This document shows positions 60,725-64,000 of a stretch of 64,000 nucleotides of DNA, piece after piece. The notes below the pieces were generated by a model. It saw nothing but the letters and a program-made list of their open reading frames with translations, searched no databases and was not told the origin of the DNA. Source of the stretch: Hymenobacter lapidiphilus (GTDB lineage: Bacteria; Bacteroidota; Bacteroidia; Cytophagales; Hymenobacteraceae); assembly GCF_003417065.2 (NCBI RefSeq), contig NZ_QVLT01000007.1:62001-126000 (forward strand). Direction: 5' to 3'. Position 1 is the first letter of the stretch. Each line of letters opens with the position of its first letter. The position numbers and the translations under genes are program-made.

Positions 60725-60839
60725 GCAGAACGTCATTCAGAGCGAAGCGAAGAATCTCGCGTGCCGAAGTAATTTCCTACATCAGGATTACTTCGGTACG
60801 CGAGATTCTTCGCTTCGCTCTGAATGACGTTCTGCTTAC
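60721..60839. repeat. Long palindrome covering both convergent stop codons
   Basis: 53-base arms (60721-60773 and 60787-60839) with one mismatch and a 13-base loop. The tip GTAAGCAGAACGTCATTC includes the stop codons of the genes on both strands. Its tips (AGAACGTCAT) match the GAGATGCTTCG family, but the interior is different. Confidence 0.93.
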
Positions 60840-61852
60840 GCTTTCTTCGCAGAGTCAACCAGCAGTCCGTTCTCCTCTCTCACCATCCCGAAGGGCTCGT
60901 CGCGTACAATTAGGAAGCCGTCGAGGTCGCACACGTCGGCCAGGGCGCTTATCTGCAGGGCCGACCAGATGCCGAGCGAGGTTTCGACCATGCAGCCGAG
61001 CATGGTTTGCAGGCCTTGGGCGCGGGTTTCCCGCAGTATGCGCAGGCCGTTGAGGTAGCCGCCGGCCTTCATCAGCTTCATGTTCACGCCATCGAACTGG
61101 CGGGCAATATCGGCGAAGTCAGCCCCGTCGGTTACCGACTCGTCGGCGAAAACGGGGCAGCCGAGTTGGCCTTTGAGGGCGCGGTAGTCGGCGGCGCAGG
61201 TGGCGGGCAGCGGCTGTTCGAGCAGGCGCACGCGCAGGCCGGGCAACCGCTCAATATGCTCCCAGCTTTGGCGCAGGCTATCGGTGTCGGGCCAGGCTTC
61301 GTTACCATCGATGATGAGCGGGTGGCCGGGCAGCAGGCGCGTTACCTCGCGCAGCAGGTCGAGGGCGCCGTCGCGATTCACTTTAATTTTCAGCAGCGAA
61401 AACCGGCTCAGGTCCTGCTCGCGCATAAAACCGGCTACCTCTCCCGGCTCCATGATGGGCAGCGTGGCAGCCGTGGGCACCGGCCCGGCCGGAGCAGGCA
61501 CGCCCAGCAGATCGGGTACGGCCAGCCCCCGCCGGGCCGCCTCACGGTGTATAAAGGCCGACTCAAGGCCGAAGCGGAGTGCGGCGGCGGGTTGGTGTTG
61601 GGTCAGGAAATCGGTTAGCTCGGCCAGGGTTTCGCAGTGGCCCAGGCCAGCGGCCTGCAGCTGCGCAAACTCCTGTTGCAGGCCCTCGGGCGTTTCGTGG
61701 TAGCGAATGTTGGGAGCCGCCTCGCCACGGCCGGTGTAGCCACCGCCGGCCACTTGCAGCAGCAGGTTGGTTTTGGTGGTGGAGGCGTTGCGGGCAATTT
61801 TCCAGGTGAAGCGCAACGGTAGTGCAAGAGGCGTGAGCGTCCAGGTGAGCAT
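60836..61852 (-). CDS. Dipeptide epimerase of the enolase superfamily (L-Ala-D/L-Glu epimerase-like)
   Basis: Predicted to epimerise dipeptides, probably L-Ala-D/L-Glu released from peptidoglycan. The 338-residue protein belongs to the muconate-lactonizing subgroup: catalytic KxK as LLKIKVN near residue 155, metal ligands in IDGNEAWP, LLEQPLP and FADESVTD, and a second catalytic Lys in NMKLMKAGG near 258. The C-terminal part GCMVETSLGIWSALQIS fits the subgroup. It may serve cell-wall recycling with the NamZ-like enzyme at 5.2 kb, although they are far apart. The ATG at 61852 (MLTWTLTPLALPLRF) was chosen over one at 61879. Specificity cannot be settled from sequence. Confidence 0.88.
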   Translation of the reverse strand: MLTWTLTPLALPLRFTWKIARNASTTKTNLLLQVAGGGYTGRGEAAPNIRYHETPEGLQQEFAQLQAAGLGHCETLAELTDFLTQHQPAAALRFGLESAFIHREAARRGLAVPDLLGVPAPAGPVPTAATLPIMEPGEVAGFMREQDLSRFSLLKIKVNRDGALDLLREVTRLLPGHPLIIDGNEAWPDTDSLRQSWEHIERLPGLRVRLLEQPLPATCAADYRALKGQLGCPVFADESVTDGADFADIARQFDGVNMKLMKAGGYLNGLRILRETRAQGLQTMLGCMVETSLGIWSALQISALADVCDLDGFLIVRDEPFGMVREENGLLVDSAKKA

Positions 61853-61928
61853 GGGGCAGAACGGCCGGATGGTGGGCAAGCCGCGGTCGAAGCTAAGGGT
61901 TCGGCCGCGGTTCTCCGGCCGGGCCGCC

Positions 61929-61936
61929 TATATTTG
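61929..61936 (+). promoter_or_regulatory. -7 box upstream of the symporter leader ORF
   Basis: TATATTTG, four bases before the ATG of the short leader ORF at 61941 and 90 bases before the symporter ATG. No TTG at the right spacing. Confidence 0.55.
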
Positions 61937-61940
61937 TCGG

Positions 61941-62030
61941 ATGCTGCTTTTGCGGGCAGCAACAATTACGGCGCTCCATCACTACTCCCACCAAACCGGC
62001 GGGCGCACCCCGCGCCCCTACACCGCATGA
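61941..62030 (+). CDS. Possible 29-residue leader peptide overlapping the symporter start
   Basis: Short open frame MLLLRAATITALHHYSHQTG ending at TGA 62028-62030, which overlaps the symporter ATG at 62027 in an ATGA junction. A -7 box four bases upstream would make its message leaderless. The overlap could couple translation of the two, as in attenuated or coupled systems. Composition is not decisive and it may simply be the 5' leader of the symporter. Confidence 0.4.
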   Translation: MLLLRAATITALHHYSHQTGGRTPRPYTA

Positions 62031-63448
62031 AAATATCCCGACTCACTCTTCTGGTTCTCGTCTTGTTCGCGCTGGCTGCCGGCCTCACAGTACTGGCCGC
62101 CCGCACCCCGCCTCTGCTTGACCCCAGAGTAGCGCTGGCCGCCCGCTGGCTGTTTCTGGTAGCCCTCACCTGGGCCGCCTGGAAACGCCGCTCCCTCACG
62201 TTCTGGATCGTCATCAGCATGTTTATCGGCGCTGAGATAGGCAACGACTACCCCGACGTGGCCGTGAACCTGAAGGTGCTAAGCGACATTTTCCTGCGCC
62301 TTGTTAAAACTATTATTGCGCCACTGGTTTTTGCCACGCTCGTCGTGGGTATTGCCGGCCACGCCGACCTCAAGCAGGTGGGCCGCATGGGCATCAAGGC
62401 GCTGGTGTACTTCGAAGTGGTTACCACTTTCGCTCTCTTCATCGGTCTAGCCGCCATCAACCTGACCAAGGCCGGCGCCGGCATCGACCGCACCGGCATT
62501 GCGGCCGACGTGGAGCAGCTGCAAACCGTGGAGCAGAGCACCAGCGACATTATCCTGCACATCTTCCCCGAAAACATTGCCAAATCGGTGGCCAATGGCG
62601 AGGTGCTGCAGGTGGTGATATTCGCCCTCATTTTTGCCGTGGGCCTGGCCATGGTGCACCAGCGCCACCGCCAGCCCATGATTACGATTACCGAAAGCCT
62701 GTCGGAGGTGATGTTCAAGTTCACCAACATAGTGATGTACTTCGCCCCCATCGGCGTGGGCGGGGCCATTGCTTACACGGTGGGTAAAATGGGCTTTGCG
62801 CCGCTGTTTAATGCGTTTCAGCTGCTGCTCACGCTCTATGGGGCGCTCATTGTGTTCGTGCTGGTGGTGCTGCTGCCCGTGGCCCTGATTGCGCGCCTGC
62901 CCGTTATGCGCATCGTGAAGGCCATTGCCGAGCCGGTGAGCATTGCGTTTGCCACTACTTCGTCGGAAGCCGCTTTGCCGCGGGCCATGGAAGCTATGGA
63001 AAGCGTGGGCGTACCGCGCCGCATTGTAGCCTTTGTGATGCCCACAGGCTACTCGTTCAACCTCGATGGCACTACACTTTACCTCTCGCTGGCAGCCGTG
63101 TTCGTGGCCCAGGCGGCGGGCGTCGACCTCACCTGGGGCCAGCAGCTGGTGATGGTGTTCACGCTCATGCTCACCAGCAAAGGCGTGGCCGGGGTGCCCC
63201 GTGCATCGCTTGTCATTCTGCTGGCCACGGTGGCTTCGTTCAACCTACCGGCCTGGCCGGTATTCATCATCCTCGGTATCGATGCCCTTATGGACATGGC
63301 CCGCACGGCCGTAAACGTAGCCGGTAACTGCCTGGCCTCGGCCGTAGTAGCCCGCTGGGAAGGCGAATTCATCGACAACTACGTAGCCCCCGACCCGGTT
63401 GACGACCTGGCCGAAACCGACAGCGCTCTGCTACAGCACGGGCACTAG
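62027..63448 (+). CDS. Dicarboxylate/amino acid:cation symporter (DAACS family)
   Basis: Inner-membrane transporter of the GltP/DctA family that takes up glutamate, aspartate or C4-dicarboxylates with protons or sodium. The 473-residue protein has the family plan: scaffold segments, then the conserved transport core with ATTSSEAALPRAMEAMESVG (serine-rich hairpin), GYSFNLDGTTLYLSLAAVFV (the NMDGT-type motif, here NLDGT), and VAGVPRASLVILLATVASF, followed by DALMDMARTAVNVAGNCLAS with the substrate-binding Asp and Asn. The start at 62027 is preferred because it is preceded by a leader ORF and matches the family; an in-frame TTG at 61934 adds 31 residues. It ends with a tandem repeat overlapping the stop codon. 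Confidence 0.93.
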   Translation: MKISRLTLLVLVLFALAAGLTVLAARTPPLLDPRVALAARWLFLVALTWAAWKRRSLTFWIVISMFIGAEIGNDYPDVAVNLKVLSDIFLRLVKTIIAPLVFATLVVGIAGHADLKQVGRMGIKALVYFEVVTTFALFIGLAAINLTKAGAGIDRTGIAADVEQLQTVEQSTSDIILHIFPENIAKSVANGEVLQVVIFALIFAVGLAMVHQRHRQPMITITESLSEVMFKFTNIVMYFAPIGVGGAIAYTVGKMGFAPLFNAFQLLLTLYGALIVFVLVVLLPVALIARLPVMRIVKAIAEPVSIAFATTSSEAALPRAMEAMESVGVPRRIVAFVMPTGYSFNLDGTTLYLSLAAVFVAQAAGVDLTWGQQLVMVFTLMLTSKGVAGVPRASLVILLATVASFNLPAWPVFIILGIDALMDMARTAVNVAGNCLASAVVARWEGEFIDNYVAPDPVDDLAETDSALLQHGH

Positions 63449-63475
63449 GTTAGTGGTTAGTGGTTAGTGGTTAGT
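63448..63475. repeat. Tandem repeat GGTTAGT x4
   Basis: Four perfect seven-base units directly after the symporter stop; the first base belongs to the TAG codon. Unit number may vary between strains by slippage. Confidence 0.85.
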
Positions 63476-63478
63476 AGA

Positions 63479-63514
63479 AGAGCGTCATTCAGAGCATCTG
63501 ATGCATGACGTTCT
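63479..63514. repeat. Remnant of the palindromic element family
   Basis: Arms AGAGCGTCAT (63479-63488) and ATGACGTTCT (63505-63514) pair with one mismatch; the interior is almost lost. Confidence 0.7.
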
Positions 63515-63524
63515 GATTTACCCC

Positions 63525-63565
63525 AAAGTGCCCCGCCGGTTCTATACCGGTGGGGCACTTTTTTG
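63525..63565 (+). terminator. Intrinsic terminator of the symporter gene
   Basis: Stem AAGTGCCCC.CCGGT/ACCGG.GGGGCACTT with TCTAT loop, followed by TTTTTT. Confidence 0.9.
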
Positions 63566-63681
63566 TCCAAAAAGTGGAAGTAGCAGAATTATCCGGAAGC
63601 AGTTCCATTTTTTGTTACCCGAGTACTATAAGAGCCTTTTTTTTCCTCCACCGACAGAAATCTTTTCCCTTACTTTCCCCG

Positions 63682-63689
63682 TATTTTTG
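63682..63689 (+). promoter_or_regulatory. Candidate -7 box for the final lipoprotein gene
   Basis: TATTTTTG, 33 bases before the ATG at 63723. No clear TTG partner. Confidence 0.45.
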
Positions 63690-63722
63690 TATTTCTATCT
63701 GACTGACAGCTTACTGACTGAA

Positions 63723-64000
63723 ATGCGTATGAGGAATCTATATCGTGGAACTGCTTTATTCCTGCTGGCTGCCCTGAGCCTTGGGAGCTGCAAGTCGACC
63801 GAAAAGGCCGTGTTTCGGACTGTTCAGAGCAACAACTCGGTGGCTGTAGGTACGCTACCTAAGCTGGAAGCCGTAGTAGATGCCGGACCGCTCACCACCA
63901 ACTCCGAAGATGGTTTCCCCGAAGATCCGGGCAAAGTGTTCCGGAAGGAACTCTCCTACCACCTGGCCGAATCGGCCGCGACGGGCCTCGATGTAGGCCT
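63723..64000 (+). CDS. Predicted lipoprotein, 3' end cut by window edge
   Basis: The first 92 codons of a gene that continues past the window. MRMRNLYRGTALFLLAALSL leads to a lipobox (LGSC, cysteine at residue 23), so the product should be a lipoprotein. The visible mature part (KSTEKAVFRTVQSNNSVAVG, then TLPKLEAVVDAGPLTTNSED) has no recognised domain. The frame is uninterrupted. An ATG two codons later (63729) is an equally good start. Function unknown. Confidence 0.7.
   Translation, partial: MRMRNLYRGTALFLLAALSLGSCKSTEKAVFRTVQSNNSVAVGTLPKLEAVVDAGPLTTNSEDGFPEDPGKVFRKELSYHLAESAATGLDVG

Noticed and set aside
1..64000. tRNA, rRNA and riboswitch genes
   Set aside because: I looked through the intergenic regions by eye for tRNA arms, rRNA stretches and known riboswitch cores and saw none. 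A covariance-model scan would be needed to exclude small or unusual RNAs.

Overview
The window reads as a chromosomal segment of a GC-rich member of the Bacteroidota, most likely Cytophagales and close to Hymenobacter. The grounds are a type IX secretion pair (porV-porU), two giant secreted proteins with type IX C-terminal sorting domains, a TonB-receptor/DUF4249 pair, PadR-PspC and MarR-YceI pairs typical of the phylum, and promoter-like sites that fit the Bacteroidota consensus (TTG, about 19 bases, TAnnTTTG) rather than a sigma70 -35/-10 pair. The genus is an inference from gene content. I found no tRNA, rRNA, CRISPR array, prophage or intact insertion sequence.

Layout. 1-8 kb holds housekeeping and envelope genes: a cut-off M3 oligopeptidase, a PaaE-like flavin/2Fe-2S reductase, an M23-like peptidase, a LolC/E-type permease, NamZ-type muramidase, fmt and folA. 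8-14 kb is the porV-porU operon. 14-17 kb is padR-pspC. 17.6-21 kb is a TonB-dependent receptor with its DUF4249 lipoprotein. 21.4-25.5 kb holds cca, a small lipoprotein, tsaC, a beta-barrel protein and methylmalonyl-CoA epimerase. 25.6-27.8 kb is iscS-iscU-iscA.

The accessory core is 28-43.6 kb, all on the minus strand: two secreted repeat proteins (1434 and 1069 residues), a beta-propeller lipoprotein, and a curli cluster made of csgE-csgF-csgG, a csgA-like and a csgB-like fibre subunit, and a csgH-like chaperone. The curli transport proteins should build a secretion channel in the outer membrane that exports the two fibre subunits. PorV-PorU should process and attach the two large sorting-domain proteins. 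The window therefore encodes two independent routes for decorating the cell surface. CsgG has an unusual extra C-terminal beta-barrel-like domain.

43.6-64 kb returns to housekeeping and envelope functions: murI, a recQ-type helicase gene broken by a frameshift, an EEP-family protein, marC, hemE, a polytopic membrane protein, a heptose-kinase-like gene, an aminotransferase, a large glycosyltransferase fusion, recR, clpS, marR-yceI, a dipeptide epimerase, a dicarboxylate symporter and the start of a lipoprotein gene.

The most striking non-genic signal is the load of long inverted repeats between genes. One family (ends close to AACGTCAT, inner motif near GAGATGCTTCG) has four large copies and several remnants. 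Other palindromes are unrelated in sequence, have near-perfect arms of 20-53 bases, and in places contain the stop codons of the flanking genes. Several genes (cca, recQ, clpS and a 29-codon leader ORF before the symporter) have the -7 box only four or five bases before the ATG, which suggests leaderless transcripts.
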